Assembly: GCF_947495925.1 (NCBI RefSeq)
Contig: NZ_CANMAU010000005.1
Coordinates: 310,001-374,000 of the forward strand
Length of the DNA: 64,000 bases
Reading direction: 5' to 3'
Source: an uncultured Algibacter sp.
Lineage (GTDB): Bacteria; Bacteroidota; Bacteroidia; Flavobacteriales; Flavobacteriaceae
The notes under the pieces were generated by a model. The model saw only the letters and a list, made by a program, of their open reading frames with translations, was not told the DNA's origin and ran no database searches. The position numbers and the translations under genes are program-made. Below are positions 9,010 through 17,703 of the stretch, in pieces (within the stretch, counting starts at the first letter, position 1; each line of letters begins with the position of its first letter).

Positions 9010-10212
9010 ATGTTAAAGAATTATTTGAACTATTTACTTCTATTATCTTTATCTCTATTGTTAAATTCATGCAGTAGTGATGGTTCTAATATGGAAGCAG
9101 AGGAGAAACAAAAAAGTGAAGATAAGATCTTACCAACGATTAAGTGTCTTGATAATATAAATATTAGTGCAGATCAGTTTTCTAACAGTATAACTGTTGA
9201 TTATGAAACTCCTGTTGGCACAGACAATATTGAAGGTGCAGTTACAATACAAACTGAAGGGCTGAAATCAGGCAGTCTATTCCCAATTGGAAACACCACA
9301 AATACCTTTGAGGTAAAAGATGCATCAGGGAATACTGCCTCATGTAGTTTTGATGTGGAAATAACACAAGAAGTCCCATTACAATCAATGCCCTATTTTG
9401 TTAACAATAATCCTACTCCTACTGGAAAGAAGTGGAGTAAAATTGAAGAGTTATCCGATGAATTTAATGATACTGATTTTGATGACAATAAATGGCACAG
9501 GAACCCCGCTAGTGACCCTTTTAGGTGGTATGGAAGACCTCCTGCCTTATTTGAATCTGATAATGTAAGTGTTAGCAACGGAAACCTTAACATTACAGTT
9601 GAGAAATTTGATACACCAAAAAATGTAAACAACACATCTTGGACCCATGGTGGAGCAATTCTTAGGTCTAAAACTAAAGCTAAATATGGTCAATATTATG
9701 AGTGTCGTATGAAAGCCAATAAAACCGTTATGTCTTCTACATTTTGGATAGCTTTTCCTCAAAACTGTAATTCAGGTCCCATTAGAAAACTTGAATTGGA
9801 TATACAAGAATGTGTAGGAAGAACCCATGATGGTACTCATTCTTGGGCAAAAAAATGGGATGCTATTTATCATTCCAACACATGGAGGCATCAAAGATCA
9901 TGCGACACAGAAGTTAATGAATCAAAACAATCTCCTGGTAAGGTAAACCTAGATGAAAAAAATAATTCAAGATTTTTTGTTTATGGGTGCTGGTGGAAGT
10001 CGCCAACTGAATTATTATTTTACCTAGATGGTGAATATGTCTACACTATTACTCCTCCAACAGATTTTGACATTGAAGGGCATATAACTATGGCTATTGA
10101 AACCTATGATTGGAACCCTATAGATGTTGATAATATTTTTGAAACAGGCTCTAAAGACGATTTAACAACTAAATACGACTGGGTAAGAACTTGGAAGCTA
10201 GAGGATATCTAA
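9010..10212 (+). CDS. GH16 beta-agarase/porphyranase-like lipoprotein with HYR domain
   Basis: A 400-residue surface lipoprotein. The lipobox is LLNSC (Cys21), followed by an acidic Ser/Asp/Glu-rich segment typical of Bacteroidetes surface-lipoprotein export. Residues about 43-118 look like a HYR/Ig-like domain (PTIKCLDNINISAD to TFEVKDASGNTASC). Residues about 140-400 are a GH16 beta-jelly roll with the catalytic signature ELDIQE (E262, D264, E267: nucleophile, helper, acid/base). The RWYGRPPALFESDNV and EVEKFD-like context matches the agarase/porphyranase/carrageenase side of GH16 rather than laminarinases. Substrate is agar, porphyran or a related red-algal galactan; which one cannot be decided. 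It is the only plus-strand gene in this locus and may form its own unit. Confidence 0.8.
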   Translation: MLKNYLNYLLLLSLSLLLNSCSSDGSNMEAEEKQKSEDKILPTIKCLDNINISADQFSNSITVDYETPVGTDNIEGAVTIQTEGLKSGSLFPIGNTTNTFEVKDASGNTASCSFDVEITQEVPLQSMPYFVNNNPTPTGKKWSKIEELSDEFNDTDFDDNKWHRNPASDPFRWYGRPPALFESDNVSVSNGNLNITVEKFDTPKNVNNTSWTHGGAILRSKTKAKYGQYYECRMKANKTVMSSTFWIAFPQNCNSGPIRKLELDIQECVGRTHDGTHSWAKKWDAIYHSNTWRHQRSCDTEVNESKQSPGKVNLDEKNNSRFFVYGCWWKSPTELLFYLDGEYVYTITPPTDFDIEGHITMAIETYDWNPIDVDNIFETGSKDDLTTKYDWVRTWKLEDI

Positions 10213-10269
10213 TCGTAACTGGACGAGCAATATTTAAATAAGAAGAAAGCCTACTCTAAATTAGACATA

Positions 10270-11106
10270 TTAAGTTTCTAATAAATAAATACCATCCGTT
10301 CTTATCTCAATCTGACGTTGTTTATATAGAGTTCCAACAGCCTTTTTAAAATTTTTTTTACTCATTTGTAGTATATCTTTGATAGCTTCTGGACTTGATT
10401 TATCAGTAAGATTTAAAAAACCACTATTATCTTGAAGTTCTTGTAAAACTCGGTTAGCATTGGGCTCTATATTTCTATAGCCTATCTGTCCTAAAGCGAC
10501 ATCTAACTTATTTCCTAGGCGTACTTTTTTTATAACTCCTTTTAACTTATCTCCTATACTAAGGTCTTTAAAAATGTTATCCTTATAAATTAAACCCGAA
10601 TGCATTTTATTTACAATCACATTCATACCAATATCTGATGGATGCGAAACAATTAAATCTACTTCATCAAACGCTTTAACAGTAAGTTCACTATTATCTA
10701 AAAATCTATTGGTTTTACTAGAAGCAACTAACCGATCTGTTTTTTCATCTAAATAACAATGTACCAAATACCAACCTCCAGGTTTCATTTTAAAGGCTTG
10801 CTCTTTAAACGGGCAAAATAATTCCTTTACCAGCCCCCAATCTAAAAACGCACCATAATCGGTAACCTGATTACAACGTAATAAAGCAAAATCACCACGC
10901 TTAACATATGGCATATCTGTGGTGGCCACAGGTCGCTCTTCATTGTCTAAATAAACAAAAACATCTAGCTTATCCCAAATTTTAAATGATTGAGGGACAT
11001 AACGATTTGGAAGTAACACTTCGTTATCTTCATTATCAATTAAATATATACCATGATCTGTTTCACGTAATATTTCTAATGTATTTACTTCCCCTAATAT
11101 TATCAT
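10270..11106 (-). CDS. CvfB-like S1 RNA-binding protein
   Basis: A 278-residue cytoplasmic protein of the CvfB/YitL family (COG2996): consecutive S1-like OB folds followed by a C-terminal winged-helix domain. Visible landmarks are GDFALLRCNQVTDYGAFLDWG (S1-like), VNKMHSGLIYKDNIFKDLSIGDKLKG (next S1-like) and the C-terminal QMSKKNFKKAVGTLYKQRQIEI helix-turn-helix. The family binds RNA and affects gene expression in Gram-positive bacteria; its role in Bacteroidetes is not defined. It converges on the GH16 gene with a 57-bp gap. Confidence 0.85.
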   Translation of the reverse strand: MIILGEVNTLEILRETDHGIYLIDNEDNEVLLPNRYVPQSFKIWDKLDVFVYLDNEERPVATTDMPYVKRGDFALLRCNQVTDYGAFLDWGLVKELFCPFKEQAFKMKPGGWYLVHCYLDEKTDRLVASSKTNRFLDNSELTVKAFDEVDLIVSHPSDIGMNVIVNKMHSGLIYKDNIFKDLSIGDKLKGVIKKVRLGNKLDVALGQIGYRNIEPNANRVLQELQDNSGFLNLTDKSSPEAIKDILQMSKKNFKKAVGTLYKQRQIEIRTDGIYLLET

Positions 11107-11186
11107 GGTGCAAAGGTAATCATATTAAGAAAGACTGTTTGATTGATTGATAATAAAAATTTAAACCAATTAGTATACTTATCACA

Positions 11187-11219
11187 AAAAAAAGCGCTAC
11201 AATTATGTAGCGCTTTTTA
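11187..11219. terminator. Bidirectional-looking terminator
   Basis: A strong hairpin: AAAAAGCGCTACA (11189-11201), loop ATTA, TGTAGCGCTTTTT (11206-11218), with A and T runs on both sides. It lies 20 bp after the DUF2853 stop on the minus strand and insulates the cvfB-like gene from it. Confidence 0.85.
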
Positions 11220-11237
11220 ACTTAAAAATTTTATATT

Positions 11238-11576
11238 CTAGTATACAGTTTCTTTACCAAAATGCTTTGTTAGCAAATAATAAACAACCGCTCTATATTT
11301 ATTTCTATTTGACTTACCATACTGCTCCATAACAGCTTCAATTCCCTTATCTAAATCTGCGCCATCACTAAGTCCTAATTTTTTAATTAAGAAATTGTTT
11401 TTAACAGTTGCCAATTCTGAATCATCAGACCCCGATACTGTTGAAGCATCGGCATTGTAAATTGAAGGACCACAACCAATAGTTACTTTAGTTAATAAAT
11501 CCATATCTGCATTTACACCACATTTATCTTTTAAATCTGCTGCATATTTAGCAATAAGCTCATCTCTCTTACTCAT
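11238..11576 (-). CDS. DUF2853 family protein
   Basis: A 112-residue soluble helical protein. The start MSKRDELIAKYAADLKDKCG and the end KYRAVVYYLLTKHFGKE match the DUF2853 family, which is common in Flavobacteriia and has a structure but no known function. No signal peptide or membrane segment is seen. It is likely monocistronic, with a terminator at 11187-11219 and about 96 bp separating it from menD. Confidence 0.8.
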   Translation of the reverse strand: MSKRDELIAKYAADLKDKCGVNADMDLLTKVTIGCGPSIYNADASTVSGSDDSELATVKNNFLIKKLGLSDGADLDKGIEAVMEQYGKSNRNKYRAVVYYLLTKHFGKETVY

Positions 11577-11672
11577 AATGATTTCGTTTTAATGTATTTG
11601 AAAATTAATTAATAGTTAACCGTTTTAAAGATACTATATTTTAAGACACAACATTTATCAAAACGTCACAAA

Positions 11673-13379
11673 TTACTTAATGAATTCAAAGTATTTTAAA
11701 AGCACATCGTCATTTATAGCTTTAGGCGTAAAAATTTCAAGGAGTTTAGGTTGTTCATTTTCTGTGTAAAATGATTTTAAGGCTACCTCCAAAGTCTCTT
11801 CAGATGAAGAAGTTGTATATTGAATAGCGTGCATCCTGCATAAATACTCCGCCGTAAGATTATGTGTTGTTTCAAAATAGGTATCAAAATTTTCGGTATT
11901 CTTATGTCCTGGTAAAATCCTAAAAATCCCACCACCCTGATTATTGATTACAATAATTCGGAAGCTTTTAGGTATATAATTATTCCAAAGCCCATTACTG
12001 TCATAAAGAAAACTTAAATCTCCTGATATAAAAATAGTCGGTTTATTTCGAGATACTGCACAACCAATAGCTGTTGCCGTGCTGCCATCAATCCCACTCG
12101 TTCCTCTATTACAATACACCTCCACTGTATTATTCAAATTAAATAACTGCGTGTAACGAATGGCGGAACTATTTCCTGATTGTAAAATGTAGTTATCAGG
12201 AATTGATTTTAAAACTTTATTAAACACTTTAAAATCTGAAAAAGGAATTTCTTTTAAATATTCTTCATGCTTTTCTTCCCTGTTTTGCTTAACTAAAGAC
12301 CAATTAATTTTATAATCACTTTTTATGGAATGCGTGACCTTTGGCAAAAAAACCTCAAAAAATTGATTTGGAGTTGCTTCAATATGGTTATTTAAACTGA
12401 AAAATGTATCATTAGCCTGTTTAGAATCGATATGCCAATGATGTTTAGGTTTAAATTTTCTTAAAAGTTGTTTGATTTTTTTTGAAATAATCAAGCCTCC
12501 AAAAGTTAATAAAATATCTGGTTGAAGTGCTTTTTGCTCTTCTTCTGTTAAGGGAGCAATGAGTTTATCAATACTAGGAAAAAAACTCGAATGATGTAAG
12601 TTTGAAGTGGTCTCGGTTAAAACAATAACGCTATCATCGTTAGCCAATATGTCCAGCCACTTCTGTTCTAATTCATTGGGAGGGTTAGTCCCTACCAAAA
12701 TCATTTTTTTAGTAGCCGCATTCCAAACTTGAGCACAAGATTGAATCATATTGCCTTCAATGTGCTTAGGTTTAACAGAAACTTCTGTTTTCGAAGGATT
12801 GACGCTCAATGCGCTAATCATTTCGTACAAGGGCTCATCAAATGGAATATTAATATGAACTGGTCCCTTTTTTAAAACACTCATATTTATTGCTTCGTTA
12901 ATATCCTTCTCATTATAGATTTGAATATCTTCTTGTCGGCTATCGGAATACTCAAACTCATCTTTTAAATCGAGCTTTAAGTTTCTCGATAATAAAATAT
13001 GGTTATCAAAAACATTCTTTTGATTTATAGTTTGGCCATCACCAATACCAATTAATTTCTCCGGTCTATCTGCCGATAAAACAATTAAAGGTATATTACT
13101 ATAATAAGCTTCGGCTACAGCAGGGTAATAATTTAAAAGTGCACTTCCAGATGTACACACTAAGGCAGTTGGCTTGTTTAGTTGTTGAGCTATACCAAGG
13201 GCAAAAAAGGCAGCACAACGTTCATCTACAATACTATAACACTTAAAATAGTTGTCATTAGTAAACCCAATGGTAAGTGGTGCATTTCTACTGCCAGGAG
13301 AAATTATAATGTGTTTTACTTCCTTTGCTTTACATAATTGAACAACAGTCTGCGCAAGAGGAATTTTAGGGTATGTCAT
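11673..13379 (-). CDS. menD: 2-succinyl-5-enolpyruvyl-6-hydroxy-3-cyclohexene-1-carboxylate synthase
   Basis: A 568-residue thiamine diphosphate enzyme of menaquinone synthesis. It joins isochorismate and 2-oxoglutarate with loss of CO2. The N-terminus reads IIISPGSRNAPLTIGF, the conserved MenD SPGSRxxPL motif; the ThDP-binding C-terminal domain has ISGDLSFLYDSNGL followed by VINNQGGGIFRILPG, the MenD GDLSxLHDxN and NNxGGGIF motifs. It is the last gene of a thioesterase-menF-menD run on the minus strand, 39 bp after the isochorismate synthase gene. Full length for the family. Confidence 0.96.
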   Translation of the reverse strand: MTYPKIPLAQTVVQLCKAKEVKHIIISPGSRNAPLTIGFTNDNYFKCYSIVDERCAAFFALGIAQQLNKPTALVCTSGSALLNYYPAVAEAYYSNIPLIVLSADRPEKLIGIGDGQTINQKNVFDNHILLSRNLKLDLKDEFEYSDSRQEDIQIYNEKDINEAINMSVLKKGPVHINIPFDEPLYEMISALSVNPSKTEVSVKPKHIEGNMIQSCAQVWNAATKKMILVGTNPPNELEQKWLDILANDDSVIVLTETTSNLHHSSFFPSIDKLIAPLTEEEQKALQPDILLTFGGLIISKKIKQLLRKFKPKHHWHIDSKQANDTFFSLNNHIEATPNQFFEVFLPKVTHSIKSDYKINWSLVKQNREEKHEEYLKEIPFSDFKVFNKVLKSIPDNYILQSGNSSAIRYTQLFNLNNTVEVYCNRGTSGIDGSTATAIGCAVSRNKPTIFISGDLSFLYDSNGLWNNYIPKSFRIIVINNQGGGIFRILPGHKNTENFDTYFETTHNLTAEYLCRMHAIQYTTSSSEETLEVALKSFYTENEQPKLLEIFTPKAINDDVLLKYFEFIK

Positions 13380-13418
13380 TTAATAAAAATCAATTGTCAA
13401 AAATAAGAAATCCGATGC

Positions 13419-14540
13419 TTATAGGGCGTTTCTAACTACTAAAGATTTTGATACTGTTTCCTCCCATTCAACTTCAGGATCTGAACTTTCGGTTATACCA
13501 CCACCGACATAAATAATGCCTTGTTTATCTTTAATTTGCATGCATCGCAGATTCACATAGAGTTGTGTACTATTTCTTTTAACAGCATAGGCTCTATTTT
13601 CAATATTTCTCCAACCAGACCTTGGCGCTACTTCGGTTTCAAAGTTTAACTCTCCTAAAAAACCTGTATAGAATTCACGATTATAGTTCTCATTATTCAA
13701 AATAAATTGCTTAGCCTCAGCTCTAGATAAACCACAAACAGCAGGCGTTGGGTGCAAGCCATCTATAACTTCATTTAAAAGCACCTCAGATTTTAATCGA
13801 GCTGAAATGATAGTTTTTAAATGCACTAAGTTTCCCGCTTTAACAGTTTCAACATCTGAGACCTTAAAACGATCTACCAATGGTTTTAAATGATTTAAAA
13901 TAAAATCAGTAACAAATTGTTGTTCTTGCTTCTCTTTATCTTTCCAACTTACATTAAGTGTTCCTCTATAATCTTGCGTTCCTGCTAATGCCATAATAGA
14001 AAAACGTTTGCCTTCTATTTTTATTAAAGTTTCGGGAGTAGCACCTAACCATAGTCCCACTTTAGGATGATACCAACAATATACAAATGCAGACTTGTAA
14101 GTGTCCAATAAATTTTTAAATATAGAAATTGGATTCGTTTCTGAAAGTTTCACCTCTTCCCGCCTGGATAATACCACTTTCTGAAACTCTTTGTTCTTTA
14201 TAGCTTCAACTCCTTTTTTCACAAGGTTAATGTGATGCTTTTTAGATTCCTCTGAAGTACCTGATGTAAAACGCGATGTCACTATTCTTCTGGGAACATT
14301 ATATAAATCAGAACAACTTACGTCTTCTGATTTTTCTATTGGTATTAAAACCGTTTTTTCTAAATTATCAAAAGGCGAAAACACAAATCCTTTTTCGGTA
14401 AAGTTATTAGTAAAAAATAACTCGCTTGTTTTTTGAAGTAAAGCATTAATTTTTAACTTGTTTGGTTTTCGATAAGCAATAAAGGGTAATTGATTTAAGT
14501 ATTGATCTTCAATACGTTTAACAAAGTCTTCAGAAGTCAT
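13419..14540 (-). CDS. menF: Isochorismate synthase (chorismate-binding enzyme)
   Basis: About 373 residues from the ATG at 14540; a TTG codon directly before it is less likely. Motifs of the chorismate-binding fold are present: GLWLGATPETLIKIEG, the ALAGTQDYRG segment, LHPTPAVCGLSRAEA, and REFYTGFLGE followed by IIYVGGGITESSDPEVEWEE. The Ala in LAGT and the PTPAVCG motif fit isochorismate synthases, converting chorismate to isochorismate as the first menaquinone step. A salicylate or siderophore version is unlikely given menD next door. It starts 5 bp after the thioesterase gene, so translation is probably coupled. Confidence 0.92.
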   Translation of the reverse strand: MTSEDFVKRIEDQYLNQLPFIAYRKPNKLKINALLQKTSELFFTNNFTEKGFVFSPFDNLEKTVLIPIEKSEDVSCSDLYNVPRRIVTSRFTSGTSEESKKHHINLVKKGVEAIKNKEFQKVVLSRREEVKLSETNPISIFKNLLDTYKSAFVYCWYHPKVGLWLGATPETLIKIEGKRFSIMALAGTQDYRGTLNVSWKDKEKQEQQFVTDFILNHLKPLVDRFKVSDVETVKAGNLVHLKTIISARLKSEVLLNEVIDGLHPTPAVCGLSRAEAKQFILNNENYNREFYTGFLGELNFETEVAPRSGWRNIENRAYAVKRNSTQLYVNLRCMQIKDKQGIIYVGGGITESSDPEVEWEETVSKSLVVRNAL

Positions 14541-14545
14541 CAAAT

Positions 14546-14971
14546 TTATTTTGATTTTGGAAGAGCAATAGTAGTCAATTTACATAACGAAATCAAATTA
14601 TCATGATCATCCGTGACCCGAATTTCTATAAGTTGGGTGGTTCTTCCTTTATGCAAATAAACTCCTTTTGCATATACATAGCCTTCCTTAACACTTTTTA
14701 AATGGTTTGCAGAGATTTCTATTCCCCTAACAAACACTTTATCTAAGTCCATAAGTATTTGAGCAGCAAAACTTCCTGTGGTTTCTGCTAAAGCGACTGT
14801 AGCTCCTCCATGTAAAACACCATCAGGCTGATGAACAGAAGCATTTACAGGCATTTTTAAGATCATAAAATCTTCACTACAATCAACAAATTCAATATCC
14901 AAATGTGCTATTAACGTTTTTTTGCGAATAGTATTAAAAACTTTAGAAATTTCTTCTTTAGAGAAAGACAT
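14546..14971 (-). CDS. menI: Hotdog-fold thioesterase, probable DHNA-CoA thioesterase
   Basis: A 141-residue PaaI/YdiI-type hotdog thioesterase. The signature HQPDGVLHGGATVALAETTGSFA includes the HGG loop and the catalytic Glu. In the menaquinone pathway this fold hydrolyses 1,4-dihydroxy-2-naphthoyl-CoA. Its position as the first gene of a men operon, 5 bp before menF, makes that role likely. The assignment to DHNA-CoA rather than another acyl-CoA rests on context. Confidence 0.8.
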   Translation of the reverse strand: MSFSKEEISKVFNTIRKKTLIAHLDIEFVDCSEDFMILKMPVNASVHQPDGVLHGGATVALAETTGSFAAQILMDLDKVFVRGIEISANHLKSVKEGYVYAKGVYLHKGRTTQLIEIRVTDDHDNLISLCKLTTIALPKSK

Positions 14972-15048
14972 AATAATGAATTAAGAATATGAGAAGTAAA
15001 AATACAAAACCTTAGGTAAAAGTGTATATTGGTGTGTATTTAGATCAT

Positions 15049-15088
15049 AAAAAACCACCATGTTAAAATCATAAACATGGTGGTTTTT
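15049..15088. terminator. Terminator after the 15111-15794 lipoprotein gene
   Basis: The hairpin AAAACCACCATGTT (15051-15064) and AACATGGTGGTTTTT (15074-15088) has an A-run on one side and a T-run on the other. It terminates the minus-strand lipoprotein gene and lies upstream of the men operon. Confidence 0.8.
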
Positions 15089-15110
15089 ATTAACCTTATA
15101 TAAGTGCAGA

Positions 15111-15794
15111 TTACTTTTTTGCTTGATCGCTAAAAGCTTTTACAACCTTTTTAGCATATGGCCCTGCAATAGCAGAAACCGAACCAGGATCGGTAATATT
15201 AGAAGACACTACAGCAACTAACTGACGGTTTTCTTCTCTGTCTAAATCATAAATAACCGTTTCTAATTTATAAATATCAGATTCATAAGTGCGTTGTGAA
15301 CGTGGTACGTAACTTCCTCCGTATCCGTAAGGGGAATAAAAAGATCCATAGTAACCACCAAAACCACCATATCCTCCGTAATAATAAGGATAATATCCTC
15401 CTGTGGTATAACCGCCTGATTCTTCAGTTCTAACTTCCGTTTTAACATCTTTTAAAACAGTTAAAACGATACCTTGAAACCCGTCTTTTTTAAACTGAGC
15501 GACTAAATTATCAATATCTGCTTCTGTAAGTTTTTGATTATGCTTAACCTTTGGGTATTTAGTATAACTAGATGTTGCCTTAACTCCTGCAGCATTAATT
15601 TCTTTAGTCATTTCTTGCTCCATCAATTGCCTTGTTGCCAAATCATCAGTTCTTGCAATTATTAAAAATGAATCATTAATCATTTCTCTCGTATCAGGTG
15701 CTGACCAAGAATCTGTTACTTTAATTGAGGGCCCACAACTATAAACAACAGCTAATAAAAGTAGGGTTGCCAACATTTGCAATTTTTTTCTCAT
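15111..15794 (-). CDS. Lipoprotein, DUF4136-like, with Gly/Tyr-rich insert
   Basis: A 227-residue lipoprotein with lipobox VVYSC (Cys19 or so) followed by GPSIKVTDSWSAPD. An alpha/beta domain is interrupted by a low-complexity insert of Gly, Tyr and Ser at about residues 125-165 (GGYYPYYYGGYGGFGGYYGS), after which the fold resumes (SDIYKLETVIYDLDREENR). The general layout resembles DUF4136-type lipoproteins of Gram-negative bacteria. The function is unknown and no operon partner is evident. Confidence 0.55.
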   Translation of the reverse strand: MRKKLQMLATLLLLAVVYSCGPSIKVTDSWSAPDTREMINDSFLIIARTDDLATRQLMEQEMTKEINAAGVKATSSYTKYPKVKHNQKLTEADIDNLVAQFKKDGFQGIVLTVLKDVKTEVRTEESGGYTTGGYYPYYYGGYGGFGGYYGSFYSPYGYGGSYVPRSQRTYESDIYKLETVIYDLDREENRQLVAVVSSNITDPGSVSAIAGPYAKKVVKAFSDQAKK

Positions 15795-16175
15795 AATTCT
15801 AAATTTTAAAAAGTGTTAAGTTATAGACTATATATTGTAAAAGTCCTTAAATTGTTAATGAAATCAAATATAAGAAATATTGTCTGATATTTTTAGCATA
15901 AAATAAACAAAACAATATCTAAAAACACATAGACTATACCTGTGTTTTAATTAACTTGATTCACAAATGTTTTTGTATTCGTTGTGACTCCCTTAAAAGA
16001 AAATTATCTTCCAATGGATCAGACAAATGCACAAGTTGAGAACCACCTTTACTTCTCCCCTGTACATAAGATAAACTATATACCAATTGAAAATGTTTTA
16101 AATAATGACTTAACCCCTATATATCATAGAGGCCACAAAAACCGTTTCACTATAAATTTAAGAATCTAGATGCTA
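15795..16175. other. Intergenic region
   Basis: About 380 bp. It should contain the promoter of the lipoprotein gene reading left. A 61-codon plus-strand open frame at 15984-16169 has no recognisable domain, ribosome-binding site or neighbours, and I do not call it a gene. Confidence 0.4.
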
Positions 16176-16652
16176 TTAACGGACTTGCATCTCCAATGCC
16201 AAAAAATGAGTAATATCGTTTTCATTATTTTTTAATGGAAAAATATTTATTTTACATTTATATATACTTCCACTCTTTTTGTAATTTGTTACAACGTCAT
16301 TAAACGGTATTCCTTTTTTTAAATTATTTCTAATTCTTCCCAACGTTACCTTACAAGTTTCTTCTCCTTGTAAAAAATTAGGCTTTTTCCCAATAGCATA
16401 ATTCACAGGATATCCAGTCATTCTTGAAAACTCTTTATTAGTCCAAATAATTTGTTTGCTATTATCAGTTAAAACCAACACATCGTATTCATAACTACGA
16501 ATTATAGAAGGCAAGTCTGTATACCACCCTAATTTGCACTGGTACCTTTTTAGTGTTTCTATATCGCAATTCGTATTAAATGATTTTGTTTGATTTGCTA
16601 AATGCTCAGAATAGATATCCCAGCATTTTAATGGCCCTTGTTTTATTTTCAT
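16176..16652 (-). CDS. Single-domain PAS protein, LOV-like without the photoactive cysteine
   Basis: 158 residues with one PAS domain from about residue 45 to the end. The sequence around residues 88-96 is GKKPNFLQG, which aligns with the LOV core GRNCRFLQG, and the end (VVTNYKKSGSIYKCKINIFP) follows the LOV pattern. The flavin-adduct cysteine is replaced by Pro91, so a normal LOV photocycle is not possible. No output domain (kinase, HTH or GGDEF) is attached; it may be a stand-alone ligand or flavin sensor that acts through a partner. It stands alone. Confidence 0.75.
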   Translation of the reverse strand: MKIKQGPLKCWDIYSEHLANQTKSFNTNCDIETLKRYQCKLGWYTDLPSIIRSYEYDVLVLTDNSKQIIWTNKEFSRMTGYPVNYAIGKKPNFLQGEETCKVTLGRIRNNLKKGIPFNDVVTNYKKSGSIYKCKINIFPLKNNENDITHFLALEMQVR

Positions 16653-16931
16653 TACTTCAATGTTTTTTTATGCAGAGTCATTGAAGTCTTAGAAGGTTTA
16701 ATTAGCTACAATTAAACTTCTTTGATATATAAATATCTAGACCAAGCTTCAAATCGCGAAAGCATTATTGGTTAATTTATACAGGATAAGTATCTGGCTT
16801 ATAACAGCTTAAAAACTATTAATTACAGTTGCGCGACAGCTTGTGATTTTAACACAATTCCTTTTTTATCAGCTTTAGCTAACTCCTGAATTTTAAACAA
16901 ATATAAATAGAATTTTACAAGCTTCCTTAAT

Positions 16932-17537
16932 TTATAAATCAGATTTATATCGTTCTTCCATAGCCTCTCTTGTCTCTGGTGGTTCTTCAGAGCCTAATTG
17001 ATCTTTAAGCATCTGCCCCATAGTCGGAAATAAATCTTGATCCATATAGAAAGAAGGTTCCCAAAGCTTAGATCGCATAAAAGCTTTTGCACAATGCAAA
17101 AATACTTCTTCAATAGACACAACAATACATGATTTTGGCTTGTTATTTTCTGACTTAAACAAGTCTAAATGTTTTTGGTTAACAGACAAATGAGCACTTC
17201 CATTTATGCGTAATGTTTCATTTATTCCTGGAATCATAAATAATAACCCAATACGCCCAGTATCTATAATATTTGAAATACTATCAAGTCTGTTGTTTCC
17301 CTTTGCATCAGGAATTATAATTTCTGTGTTATTTGTTATTTCAACAAAACCTGTTTTCCCTCCTCTTGGAGAAGTATCTAAATACCCAGATTTATTAAAA
17401 GTAGAAACGACTATAAACGGTGAAGATTTAATAAAATTAATCGAATGCTTTTCTAATTTACTTTGAACCTTAGTTTTTGCTCGCCCTATTGGTAAATCAT
17501 AAAGATTTCGAAGTTGCTCAATATTGGAGATTTTCAT
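16932..17537 (-). CDS. Pyridoxamine 5'-phosphate oxidase family protein (MSMEG_1061-like)
   Basis: About 201 residues from the ATG at 17537; an upstream extension adds a poorly conserved, Asn/Phe-rich leader and is not favoured. It has the split-barrel FMN-binding fold: PFIVVSTFNKSGYLDTSPRG, GNNRLDSISNIIDTGRIGLLF, and a C-terminal SKLWEPSFYM. These features match the MSMEG_1061 subgroup of PNPOx-like flavoproteins, whose substrate is not known. A truncated second copy of its N-terminus lies at 18819-18962. Confidence 0.8.
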   Translation of the reverse strand: MKISNIEQLRNLYDLPIGRAKTKVQSKLEKHSINFIKSSPFIVVSTFNKSGYLDTSPRGGKTGFVEITNNTEIIIPDAKGNNRLDSISNIIDTGRIGLLFMIPGINETLRINGSAHLSVNQKHLDLFKSENNKPKSCIVVSIEEVFLHCAKAFMRSKLWEPSFYMDQDLFPTMGQMLKDQLGSEEPPETREAMEERYKSDL

Positions 17538-17633
17538 AATATTCAATGTTGAATTAAAGTTAATTAGATTTATTTTAAAAAAATAATTTCTGAGCATAAA
17601 CTCCTTATCTCAACATTTAAAACACTTTAATCA

Positions 17634-17667
17634 AAAATAAAAGCCATATTTATTTTAACATATGGCT
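17634..17667 (-). terminator. Terminator after the T9SS gene 17704-18645
   Basis: The repeat AGCCATAT (17642-17649) and ATATGGCT (17660-17667) reads on the minus strand as a hairpin followed by TTTTATTTTT. It is correctly placed downstream of the T9SS protein gene. Confidence 0.65.
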
Positions 17668-17703
17668 GTTATAAAATTTAATAAATCTATTATGTATACT
17701 AGA

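Noticed and set aside
15250-15450. Gly/Tyr-rich tract in the lipoprotein gene as a DNA repeat or CRISPR-like array
   Set aside because: The repetition is at the amino-acid level only, without regular unit length or spacers. No CRISPR array is seen in the window.
15984-16169. 61-codon plus-strand open frame
   Set aside because: No ribosome-binding site, domain, signal peptide or operon partner; lies in an AT-rich intergenic region.
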